Below, in pieces: positions 1 to 9,718 of a DNA stretch of 15,324 nt. The notes below the pieces were generated by a model. That model saw nothing but the letters and a program-made list of their open reading frames with translations. It did no database searches and had not been told where the DNA came from. The position numbers were made by a program, and so were the translations under genes. This DNA is from an uncultured Collinsella sp. GTDB taxonomy: Bacteria; Actinomycetota; Coriobacteriia; Coriobacteriales; Coriobacteriaceae. Each line of letters begins with the position of its first letter. Positions within the stretch are counted from its first letter, which is position 1. The stretch spans positions 1 to 15,324 of the forward strand of contig USMR01000004.1 of assembly GCA_900555815.1 (NCBI GenBank), given 5' to 3'.

Positions 1-301
1 GCAGGCCGGTTGCGTTATTTCGAGCGATTTTTCTAGTCTAGACGACAAAAGGCAAAGGATTTGATGGGTATAAAACGCGGACGTTTGTGGGCGGATGCTC
101 AAATCTATTGTGGCAATCGGGCGGTTGAAAAAGATATTTCAACCGCCCGATTGCCAGGTTCGTCGGAGGAGATGTCCGATTCCGACTCTCTTGTAGGAAG
201 AGCTTGAGATCGTATTGGCCCAAGGCAATCTTAAAGCAGTCTCATTGGCAAATCTTCGCTCCTGTTGTGTTGAGGTGTAAGGTATCAGTGATTGATGTTT
301 T
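1..301. other. Intergenic region before the ABC exporter
   Basis: I see no convincing gene here. The two open frames on the minus strand (38-223 and 139-390) lack a ribosome site and recognisable composition, and one runs into the exporter gene. The only strong structure is the perfect palindrome at 111-156. A TATAAA at 69-74 has no matching -35 element at normal spacing, so I do not call a promoter. Confidence 0.6.
111..156. repeat. Perfect 20-bp inverted repeat with 6-nt loop
   Basis: The arms at 111-130 and 137-156 are exact reverse complements, and the loop is AAGATA. No T-run follows on either strand, so it is not a standard intrinsic terminator. It could be a REP-like palindrome, a cruciform or a leader hairpin for the exporter gene 146 nt downstream. 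Confidence 0.85.
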
Positions 302-1954
302 GTGGCGGGTAGATTGGGGCCTTCCTTGATTCGATGCGTTCTCTCGAGGTTCATCAGAGCAAAAGGGGCTTTCGTCTTCATTGCTATCACGGTGATTGGA
401 ACCGCTCTCTCCTATGCCATGCCATACGTGAACGGGAAATTCTTAGATTTTCTTCTCGGTAACCGCAGCGAAAGAGACGCCGTACTCTTCGCGCTCCTGG
501 TTGCGTCAATAGGAGTTTTCTCCACCCTCTTTACTTATTTTGCAGGAACACTTTCCATTCGCATAACCACGAGACTTTCCTTTGATCTTCTCAGGGAGGC
601 CGTCTTGCGTTTTGAAAGAGACGATTACTTGGTGAGTCGGACCATCGATCCAGCCTATACAACGCAACGGATTATTTCCGACTCCAGCGTGGTCTCATCC
701 TTCGTTTTGGCGAATTTTATCAGTGCGCCGCTGTCCATTGTAGCCATTCCCATCGTATTGCTTATCATATGGTCAATTGATTCAACTCTCGCGGTGTTTT
801 CCATCATTCTCCTCATCGTGTATTTCTGTGTAATTACTGGGTTGAGGAAACTTTTGTATAGGGTCACGTATGAGAAGAAAGAGGCGGACAGCGCCTTTTA
901 CGCCGCAATTGCATCGCAGCTTAATCAGATTCTCAACATTCAACTGACATCTTCGTACGGCAAGAGCGAACAAGCGCTCGACGCTGGGTTTAAGAGCTAT
1001 TTTCCCAAAGTTTTGCGCTCCGGAAAGCTATCATATTCTCTGACATCGCTCGATGGTCTTTTCGCAGCGTTGTTTCAAGCGGTGATACTTGTTGTTTCCG
1101 GAGTACGAATCATTAACGGAACTATGTCAATAGGCGAGTACACTATCATCGGTACATACTTCGCGGTTCTCTTTAAGACTTTGAAAAGTATGATGTCATT
1201 GTTCAAATCCTATCAAGATGCCAAAGCATCATGGGATAGGACGGCTATCGCGACGAGAGAAAAGGAGAGATCGGGGTGGAATCGGACCGATTTAGCTAAA
1301 CTCGATGAAATAAATGACATTTCGGTATCTGATTTGGAATTCTCGGTTGCCCTTCCAGACGGATCTGTCCGAGAGGTCCTCGGCGGGTTTTCTTTCAAGT
1401 TTTCCGGTCCTGGTACATATTGCATAGTTGGGGAAAACGGAAGAGGCAAGACGTCACTTCTTTACTTGATGCTCGGGCTATACTCATCGAAAGGCAAAGT
1501 AAAATACAACGGCGTGCCAATCGAAGAATGCGACTTGGATTACATACGTGCGAGAGAGATATCGTGCTGCCCACAGTCGTGCTTCGCGCCGGACGAAACG
1601 GTGAAAGAGCTGTTAGAGTATTTCGACACGCCCTTTTCTTCCTATCACCGGGGTGTAGATCTCCTACTTTCGCTGGAAAACAGCGTGAAGGAGTTGCTCG
1701 GGAAACGTTGCTCCGCGCTTTCGGGCGGTGAGCTGCGCCGAGTGTACTTATGGTCGGCGATTTCACGCAAGTCGTCAGTTTTGGTACTCGACGAGCCCAC
1801 GACTGGGTTAGACGCTGTAAGCCGCGCCGAGCTTGCGGCCTATGTTAAGCGCAACAAGCAAAGCCAGCTGATCATCGTTGTCTCTCACGATGACGAGATG
1901 GTCGGCGCGGTAGAAGGGGTAGTGGATTTAGGCAGCATGTACCAGGGTAAATGA
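302..1954 (+). CDS. ABC exporter, fused membrane and ATPase domains; probable RiPP export/immunity
   Basis: A 550-residue ABC half-transporter that should act as a membrane homodimer, exporting a peptide or small molecule with ATP. Residues about 20-310 form the exporter-type membrane domain, with hydrophobic stretches near 22-42, 60-82, 140-180 and 255-290. The ATPase domain shows Walker A GENGRGKT (377-384), Q-loop Gln425, signature LSGGE (473-477), Walker B VLVLDEP (493-499, Glu498) and switch His529. There is no N-terminal C39 peptidase, so it cannot itself cleave a leader. The GTG at 302 is the first start after an in-frame stop at 293-295, but no good ribosome site precedes it; a TTG at 314 is possible. 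It converges on the radical SAM peptide cluster, which suggests export of, or immunity to, that product. The link is inferred from position only. Base composition is AT-richer than nifJ. Confidence 0.85.
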   Translation: MAGRLGPSLIRCVLSRFIRAKGAFVFIAITVIGTALSYAMPYVNGKFLDFLLGNRSERDAVLFALLVASIGVFSTLFTYFAGTLSIRITTRLSFDLLREAVLRFERDDYLVSRTIDPAYTTQRIISDSSVVSSFVLANFISAPLSIVAIPIVLLIIWSIDSTLAVFSIILLIVYFCVITGLRKLLYRVTYEKKEADSAFYAAIASQLNQILNIQLTSSYGKSEQALDAGFKSYFPKVLRSGKLSYSLTSLDGLFAALFQAVILVVSGVRIINGTMSIGEYTIIGTYFAVLFKTLKSMMSLFKSYQDAKASWDRTAIATREKERSGWNRTDLAKLDEINDISVSDLEFSVALPDGSVREVLGGFSFKFSGPGTYCIVGENGRGKTSLLYLMLGLYSSKGKVKYNGVPIEECDLDYIRAREISCCPQSCFAPDETVKELLEYFDTPFSSYHRGVDLLLSLENSVKELLGKRCSALSGGELRRVYLWSAISRKSSVLVLDEPTTGLDAVSRAELAAYVKRNKQSQLIIVVSHDDEMVGAVEGVVDLGSMYQGK

Positions 1955-2084
1955 TGACAAGTGTAGTGCTACCCAACTGGCAGAGATAACAAAAAGGCGA
2001 TGCAGATGCACGTAGCATTCAGGCGGTTCGGACTCGGTGCCTTCACGCCATCGCAACGCTTTCAGATATAGTTCTCGTTCTCTT

Positions 2085-2102
2085 ACTAAAGGAAACTTTA
2101 GT
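2085..2102. repeat. 7-bp hairpin with GAAA tetraloop
   Basis: ACTAAAG (2085-2091) pairs with CTTTAGT (2096-2102) across a GAAA loop. There is no T tract afterwards on the plus strand, so termination of the exporter transcript here is unproven. GNRA tetraloops are common in structured RNA, so this may mark the edge of a folded RNA. Confidence 0.6.
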
Positions 2103-2160
2103 CTACGTCATCTTGTCGAGACAGAGGTGAAGCGAAGTGTTGTCGCGACGTATCTTATTC

Positions 2161-2287
2161 CAGGTGGCTCAGTATCAGCGTGAGAATCGCACCAAAGTGT
2201 ACTTACGATTCTCGTGTCCCACGGACAACATGAGCTGAGCATTGAGGTTCCACCCTTTGCTGCAACTACACGGGGTTGGACGGCAAT
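2161..2287 (+). other. Folded leader of IS110-type remnant (possible bridge-RNA relic)
   Basis: Several nested stems can be read directly. GGTGG (2163-2167) pairs with CCACC (2250-2254). GAGAATCG (2182-2189) pairs with CGATTCTC (2206-2213). Just before the transposase-like frame, TTGC (2257-2260) with GCAA (2283-2286) encloses CAAC (2263-2266) with GTTG (2275-2278). IS110-group elements are known to encode a bridge RNA, with loops that recognise target and donor DNA, in the non-coding stretch before the recombinase. Position and fold fit, but the assignment is inference. Confidence 0.3.
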
Positions 2288-2325
2288 GAATATGCCGGGC
2301 CGCATACCACGCGCAGCGGGGGTCC

Positions 2326-2451
2326 ATGTCCCAGTATGTTGCCTACAGCAGCCTCGATGTCCACGCACACATCATCTCTGCCTTCGCGTTCAATCCATTT
2401 GCCGGAGAGTGCGAGGGTTGCCAGGCCGTAGAATTCGAGCCGAACAAATGA
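2326..2451 (+). pseudogene. IS110-family transposase, N-terminal remnant
   Basis: A 41-codon frame resembles the first part of IS110-type DEDD recombinases: a YSSLDVHA segment followed by ISAFAF and a P-F-A-GE turn. In this family the N-terminal beta strand carries the first catalytic Asp within a G/S-(I/L)-D-V-H motif, followed by a turn of the P-x-TGE type. The intact protein has several hundred residues; here the frame stops at TGA 2449-2451 and I cannot find the rest in other frames. It is therefore a dead fragment between the exporter and the peptide cluster, and a sign of past rearrangement. The assignment rests on one short motif. Confidence 0.45.
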
Positions 2452-2545
2452 AATGCGGTATCAGCGCATAGGATTAAACTGACGATTGCTTTGCACTGAG
2501 AATACGCTTGGAAAGCCGCTATGGGTGGCGGCCCGGGTTAAATAG

Positions 2546-2590
2546 AGAAGCCCGTCCGATCACTTTCATGTGGCGAACGGTCGGGCTTCT
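2546..2590. terminator. Hairpin, probable end of the RiPP operon
   Basis: The 13-nt arms at 2546-2558 (AGAAGCCCGTCCG) and 2578-2590 (CGGTCGGGCTTCT) pair with one T-T mismatch around a 19-nt loop. On the minus strand the stem lies 64 nt past the stop of the small membrane peptide gene and is followed by a pyrimidine-rich CTCTATTT. On the plus strand it is followed by TATTCC. The tails are weak but the GC-rich stem fits a factor-independent, possibly bidirectional terminator. Confidence 0.5.
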
Positions 2591-2654
2591 TATTCCACTT
2601 GCCAATGCTCGGCTCATATTGGAAGAAAGCTACGCTAATGTTTGCGTGACACTC

Positions 2655-2762
2655 CTATTTTCTCCGAAGAAAGAGTCGGATAATGAAGAATAGAATTAAA
2701 AAAGGTGCCAGATATAACGCAAGTATAAAGGCTAATCCAACGAGACCTTGCAATAATGGCAT
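2655..2762 (-). CDS. 35-residue single-span membrane peptide of the RiPP cluster
   Basis: A short gene with an excellent ribosome site (GGGAGGAG at 2772-2765) directly before its ATG. The peptide starts MPLLQGLVGLAFILALYLAP, continues with a further uninterrupted hydrophobic stretch to about residue 28, and ends in a basic tail RLFLRRK. This implies one membrane helix with a positively charged C-terminus, probably cytoplasmic. It follows the second precursor by 78 nt on the same strand and precedes the putative operon terminator. I do not recognise a family. Small membrane peptides beside bacteriocin-like genes often give self-immunity or help secretion; that role is inferred. A third precursor is unlikely because it has no Cys and no KHIHP leader. 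Confidence 0.7.
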   Translation of the reverse strand: MPLLQGLVGLAFILALYLAPFLILFFIIRLFLRRK

Positions 2763-2840
2763 AACTCCTCCCAGACACGAGATTTTGGTATTTGTTCCCA
2801 TCTTATTCTGAATTGGACCAAATAGTTCCTAGCCACAAAA

Positions 2841-3020
2841 CTACTCGTCAACTGGATCGCACCAATCTGCTGGCAAAACACAGCTTGATTCTTTATCGAC
2901 ATAGCACCAATCCGCAACAGGGCACTCGGCGATGTCGTAAAAATTGCATATATCAACTCCAAGACAACAAGGCTCAACGGGAGGATGTTCATTTGAACCA
3001 ACAGGATGGATATGCTTCAT
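2841..3020 (-). CDS. RiPP precursor peptide 2, Cys/Asp-rich (ranthipeptide-like)
   Basis: A 59-residue peptide starting at an ATG with AGGAG at 3030-3026, five nt upstream. The leader begins MKHIHPVGSNEHPPVEP. The core has seven Cys (18, 19, 25, 33, 39, 47, 54). Six are followed by Asp: Cys19, 25, 33 and 54 as CX3D, Cys39 as CX2D and Cys47 as CX4D. The CX3D spacing is the substrate signature of freyrasin (PapA/PapB), where Cys sulfur is joined to the Asp beta carbon by a radical SAM enzyme. It is a paralogue of the peptide 30 nt upstream, sharing KHIHP and a CLG-x-DIC-x-x-YD-x-A segment. It has no GG cleavage site and no serine- or threonine-rich core. The crosslinks are inference; the motifs are seen. 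The true gene is in a different frame from the longer overlapping open frames. Confidence 0.85.
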   Translation of the reverse strand: MKHIHPVGSNEHPPVEPCCLGVDICNFYDIAECPVADWCYVDKESSCVLPADWCDPVDE

Positions 3021-3050
3021 AACAGCTCCTCACCTTAATCCAATTAGAGA

Positions 3051-3254
3051 CTACGTTTGATCAATGCCACAGTGATCTACAACGCAGATGCTGCCGCCAT
3101 CCATGTCATAGTCGCAGTAATCGTATGCACCACAGCCATCTGCTTTATCATAAACAGTACAGATGTCAGTAATGCCCAAGAGGCAGTCAAAAGACATCGG
3201 CTTCACGCCTGCCTCGTCGCCACTTCCTGGATTAATCGGATGAATATGCTTCAC
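3051..3254 (-). CDS. RiPP precursor peptide 1, Cys/Asp-rich (ranthipeptide-like)
   Basis: A 67-residue peptide. The GTG at 3254 is chosen over upstream starts because GGGAGG lies five nt before it (3265-3260) and the peptide then begins with the same (M)KHIHP leader as its paralogue downstream. It has six Cys (24, 32, 41, 47, 57, 62), each with a nearby Asp: Cys32 and Cys41 as CX3D, Cys57 and Cys62 as CX2D, Cys47 as CX2D or CX4D, and Cys24 only as CX5D. The core is acidic, with repeats such as CGAYDYCDYD. It lies 58 nt after the maturase stop and 30 nt before precursor 2, so all are probably one transcript. The expected product is a polycyclic thioether peptide of the ranthipeptide class; the ring count and leader cleavage site are unknown. 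Confidence 0.85.
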   Translation of the reverse strand: MKHIHPINPGSGDEAGVKPMSFDCLLGITDICTVYDKADGCGAYDYCDYDMDGGSICVVDHCGIDQT

Positions 3255-3312
3255 GACTACCTCCCTTTGAGTGCAGAAAAACCTCAATATTGTGTATAAC
3301 AAACCAAGATGT

Positions 3313-4644
3313 CTAGTTCACCTGCGTAGATGAGTGGCGGGAAATAAGGTCAAAAGCCATCTCGTAGCACATTTTTCTATATTCACATGATGCAGGGTGT
3401 AGACTCTTGGGCAAGTAGCCGTGCTCGTCTGCAGCCTCCCAGCTACAGCCCCCACCACAGAAAGACCGAGCCCAACAGTCCGTACAGTCAATTCTTTTTT
3501 CGACACCCTGACTCCAGTTTTCAATATACCTAGTTTCGTCAATTCCGGTGACGATGTTGCCCATTTTGAATCGCATCATCCCGACAAACCTGTGACAGGG
3601 GTATACGTCCCCTTCGGGAGTCACGGAAATAAAACGCCTGCCAGCCCCGCATCCGACAAAGGCGATCCTGTTGCTCATAATCAAATCAACTGCAGTTTTC
3701 AATGTTCTAAACAAGGGCTTTTCCCCTTGATCAATCTGTTTGAGATATTGATCCGCCAAATCTATTAGGCCCGCCCTGATTTTGTTTAATGAGTGTTCGT
3801 CGAGTTTGATATTCTCATCGAATGAGCTCACGGGCGAGAAGTAAATCCTTCTGAAGCCCATCTCTTTAAACTGAAGATAGTCTTCAACAAGGTTACAGTT
3901 ATTATTTGTTAAGGTCGCTCTTGCGCCGAAGGGGAACGACTCGGAAAAACGACGAACGTTTTTGTCGATATCGGAGAAAGAGCCGCCTCCCGTCTTGTAC
4001 GGGCGCGATGCATCGTGCTTGCATCCTGTACCATCGAGACTAATCAGAACAGAAAACCCGTGCTCCTTGAAAGAATTCACAGCAGTGTCATTCAAAAGCG
4101 TTCCGTTGGTCGTAATAGAATAGGTAAAGTTTCTATTGGGGTATATTCTTTTTGAATAGTCGACCGTTTTCCATATCAGCGGCTCGTTAATCATGGGTTC
4201 CCCACCAAAAAAGACGATCGCAAGCGTTTCGTTTTCCGATGAACTTGCGACGAGGTAGTCGACCGCCTTGAAGGCTATCTCGTCTGTCATCAGCAGAGGA
4301 GACGTTCCATAATCTCCTTTACCGGCAAAACAGTAACTACAACCAAGGTTGCATGCATGTGAAACGTGGAGTTCGATGGATCTAAGTTTTCGAGGCGTGT
4401 CTTTTGTTAAGAAAGTCCGCTCAGACAATCGTTGATACTCATCAATGTCGTCTTCAAGTTCTGCTATGGTCGTTTGGTCGTAGCCTTTCGCAGCAAGTGA
4501 CTTTGTTAGCAACTTCGAGTTGACCGTTCTTCCCGATGCTTCAAATATGCGAAGCGCATCTTCTGATGCTTGGTCAACCTGAAAGCAATTGCGAGTGACC
4601 TCATCGAAGCAGTAACGACGATCACTTACTGAGAAAAAATGCAT
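3313..4644 (-). CDS. Radical SAM/SPASM peptide maturase (ranthipeptide synthase-like)
   Basis: A 443-residue radical SAM enzyme that should install crosslinks in the two downstream precursors. Residues 1-80 (MHFFSVSDRRYCFDE onward) look like the N-terminal leader-binding (RRE) region of such maturases. The SAM cluster motif is CNLGCSYC (Cys98, 102, 105), followed by GGEP (147-150), which contacts SAM. The C-terminal SPASM domain shows the auxiliary-cluster pattern: Cys332, Cys350, then CX2CX5CX3C (387, 390, 396, 400), Cys420 and Cys426. I chose ATG 4644 because GAGGAA (4653-4648) precedes it and the N-terminus then matches the family's usual short start; GTG 4674 would add ten residues with a poor ribosome site. 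The family assignment to thioether-forming enzymes rests on the CX3D substrates next door. Sactisynthase-like alpha-carbon chemistry is an alternative. Confidence 0.9.
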   Translation of the reverse strand: MHFFSVSDRRYCFDEVTRNCFQVDQASEDALRIFEASGRTVNSKLLTKSLAAKGYDQTTIAELEDDIDEYQRLSERTFLTKDTPRKLRSIELHVSHACNLGCSYCFAGKGDYGTSPLLMTDEIAFKAVDYLVASSSENETLAIVFFGGEPMINEPLIWKTVDYSKRIYPNRNFTYSITTNGTLLNDTAVNSFKEHGFSVLISLDGTGCKHDASRPYKTGGGSFSDIDKNVRRFSESFPFGARATLTNNNCNLVEDYLQFKEMGFRRIYFSPVSSFDENIKLDEHSLNKIRAGLIDLADQYLKQIDQGEKPLFRTLKTAVDLIMSNRIAFVGCGAGRRFISVTPEGDVYPCHRFVGMMRFKMGNIVTGIDETRYIENWSQGVEKRIDCTDCWARSFCGGGCSWEAADEHGYLPKSLHPASCEYRKMCYEMAFDLISRHSSTQVN

Positions 4645-5072
4645 ACGTTCCTCAATTTCATGCTGGACTGGCACTAACCTTGTTTATTGTTGCGCAGCTA
4701 TAAAAAACCACCAGCGGGGATTCGGTGTGCGGCCCAATCGGACTCCCAAAAGGTTCTATTTGAGACTGGCAAGCTTTGTGTTGTTGGCACTTCGACAGCG
4801 CTCTTTATTCCAACATGGAGCCTCGCAGTTTGAGTCGACTTGCCTCTGGAAGGTCCGATCTTAACTTGATTTAGGATGAAAACAGATTACAGGCGCGCTC
4901 CTCTAGAAAGAAAGGAAACCAATCGCCGCCTTTCACCAGGAAAGTTTTTATAGCCCACCTCGAGCAAAATGAAAGATGCGAGAGCGATTGGGGAACAACG
5001 CGAATCTCCCCTTTTGGGTGGGAGCGAGCCTTCAGCCACCGGCGAACGACTCGCCCTGGTCAGAATCTGGAA
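4645..5072. other. Gene-free stretch upstream of the maturase
   Basis: This should hold the minus-strand promoter of the peptide operon. A TATAGCT on the minus strand near 4704-4698 is the only -10-like candidate, and it lacks a good -35. I see no tRNA, no riboswitch and no well-supported gene. A 53-codon ATG frame at 4969 has no ribosome site. The end of the stretch merges with the degraded FHA gene, and GC content rises sharply from here on. Confidence 0.5.
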
Positions 5073-5567
5073 GTGGTGCCGGGCCGCTTGGGCCTCCCCG
5101 GTGACTTCGTGGGGCTTACCTGCCTGACGTCGAGGAGTACATCCGCAAGATTCGTTCCCTATGCCGTTTGCTCTCACGCCCGCCTTGGTTCCAAGTCGGG
5201 CGAGCACGAGGTCGCGCCGGCGCATCCGCTGGGACTGCTGCGCGTGCAAAACGGCTACGCGGTGAGCGTCCCGCGCTGGATTCAGCCGAGTGAGGAAGGC
5301 GTCGAGATCGGCGCGCTGGCAACGGGGGAGGGCGGCATCACCGATGTGGGCGATGACGTTTCGGCTCGCCATGCCCACGTGTGGTGCGATGACCAAAATG
5401 TCTGGTACGTTGAGGACCTGTCGTCCACCAACGGAACCGTGGTGGTAAACGGCGCGACGAACGTCTGCACCCAGGTCGAGCCCGGCCGCTCCGCCCAGCT
5501 CAACCCCGGTGACGAGCTCAAGCTCGGAGAATCCACAACCTACGCCATCCTCCTCGGCGCCCTCTGA
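5073..5567 (+). pseudogene. FHA-domain protein, 5'-truncated and probably frameshifted
   Basis: Residues about 55-164 of this frame form a clear forkhead-associated domain, which binds phosphothreonine peptides. The core motifs SARHA (97-101) and DLSSTNGT-x-VNG (116-127) are intact, and the frame ends with a normal TGA. The first 45 codons do not look like protein. Over 5115-5185 another frame reads plausibly (AYLPDVEEYIRKIRSLCRLL), which suggests a frameshift within an older, longer gene. The GTG start lacks a ribosome site. FHA proteins in this phylum usually have other domains before the FHA part. I read it as a relic cut when the accessory segment to its left arrived. An expressed free FHA domain is possible but less likely. 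Confidence 0.6.
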
Positions 5568-5583
5568 CTCATCTCCTAAATAA

Positions 5584-5648
5584 GTTGCGGTGAAATAGGG
5601 GCTGTTTAAGGCTACGGCCGGCAAAAACAGTTCCTATTTCACCGCAGC
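5584..5648. repeat. 24-bp near-perfect palindrome (REP-like)
   Basis: The arms 5584-5607 and 5625-5648 pair along their whole length. The only non-Watson-Crick positions are three G-U pairs (5600/5632, 5601/5631 and 5585/5647). The 17-nt loop holds a self-complementary CGGCCG (5615-5620). It begins 16 nt after the FHA stop. No T-run follows, so it is more like a dispersed palindromic element than a plain terminator. Confidence 0.8.
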
Positions 5649-6043
5649 TGCCATTTGGTCCCTCGGTGACGGAAGGATCAATTTTGCCCTTGATGGTCAC
5701 TCGAGGTAAACCTTTACCGCCCGCCTATATTTGCCGAAATTACACTTGACGGCGGGGTACAATAAACCCGCATGCGGATTTCCGTTGCGGGCGCCTCCCA
5801 TCGCCGGGGCGTGCCCGGGAGCATCCGGCATGCGGCCTTTGCGGCGCTCGGTCATGTGCAAGACGGGCAGCTGGGCCTGTGGAGTGCGTGCAGCCCTCCT
5901 CGCCTCGGCATGCCTTCTCTCCACGCCATGTACCTGCTGCTCAGCCTGCCTGCCAGATGATGGAAGCAACAGCGAAAATCCCATCACGCCAACATCCCGG
6001 CGATCGCCGGGGCCTGTATACCTATATGAGAGGAGAGGGGTAT
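5649..6043 (+). promoter_or_regulatory. nifJ upstream region with possible promoter and about 280-nt leader
   Basis: A TACAAT at 5758-5763 is a good -10 candidate, though no clear -35 lies at standard spacing (TTGACG at 5746-5751 is too close). If it is used, the nifJ leader would be about 270-280 nt long and GC-rich. I recognise no known riboswitch in it. Short open frames here (5731-6054, 5772-5960, and the frame open from 5879 into nifJ) have no ribosome site and unlikely composition, so I treat the stretch as untranslated. Confidence 0.35.
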
Positions 6044-9583
<3,540 letters not shown>

Positions 9584-9593
9584 GTCTCCCACC

Positions 9594-9718
9594 GCAGGAT
9601 CTGAGGGCTGACCTTCGCGGACGTCCTCGGACATGAAAGAACCCCCGCTGCGCACTACGTGCGGCGGGGGTTCTTTCGTCCTGCGGAGTGTCCGCGAAGG
9701 CCAGCCCTCAGATCCTGC
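9594..9718. repeat. 29-bp inverted repeat enclosing the nifJ terminator
   Basis: The arms 9594-9622 and 9690-9718 are reverse complements with one mismatch. They flank a second, independent hairpin that carries the terminator. A terminator alone needs only the inner stem, so the outer repeat is unexplained. It could be a mobile palindromic element that brought in, or inserted around, the terminator. Confidence 0.85.
9635..9677. terminator. Bidirectional terminator after nifJ
   Basis: GAAAGAACCCCCGC (9635-9648) pairs with GCGGGGGTTCTTTC (9664-9677). An inner CGCAC/GTGCG stem (9651-9655 with 9659-9663) extends it. The A-rich left and T-rich right flanks are part of the stem, so it can end transcription from both sides. 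It lies 51 nt after the nifJ stop. Confidence 0.85.

Larger units (their letters stand above)
1955..2325. other. Non-coding stretch between exporter and IS remnant
   Basis: No credible gene. The stretch holds a 7-bp hairpin with a GAAA tetraloop (2085-2102) and a cluster of short stems (2161-2287) that may be the non-coding leader of the IS110-type remnant that follows. An 11-codon ATG frame overlaps the exporter stop, but nothing supports translation. The open frames at 2108-2368 (minus) and 2214-2471 (plus) look like chance. Confidence 0.5.

Noticed and set aside
2085..2590. CRISPR array or tRNA gene among the repeats and hairpins
   Set aside because: There are no regularly spaced direct repeats and no cloverleaf with a T-loop; the hairpins are isolated.
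2732..3001. An 89-residue minus-strand frame overlapping precursor 2
   Set aside because: It is in another frame; the KHIHP-starting frame has the ribosome site and the paralogue match.
3057..3299. Plus-strand frame opposite precursor 1
   Set aside because: No ribosome site, and the antisense peptide is supported by its paralogue and position.
4887..5624. A 245-residue minus-strand open frame
   Set aside because: Antisense to the FHA domain, which has clear conserved motifs; no ribosome site and no recognisable domain.
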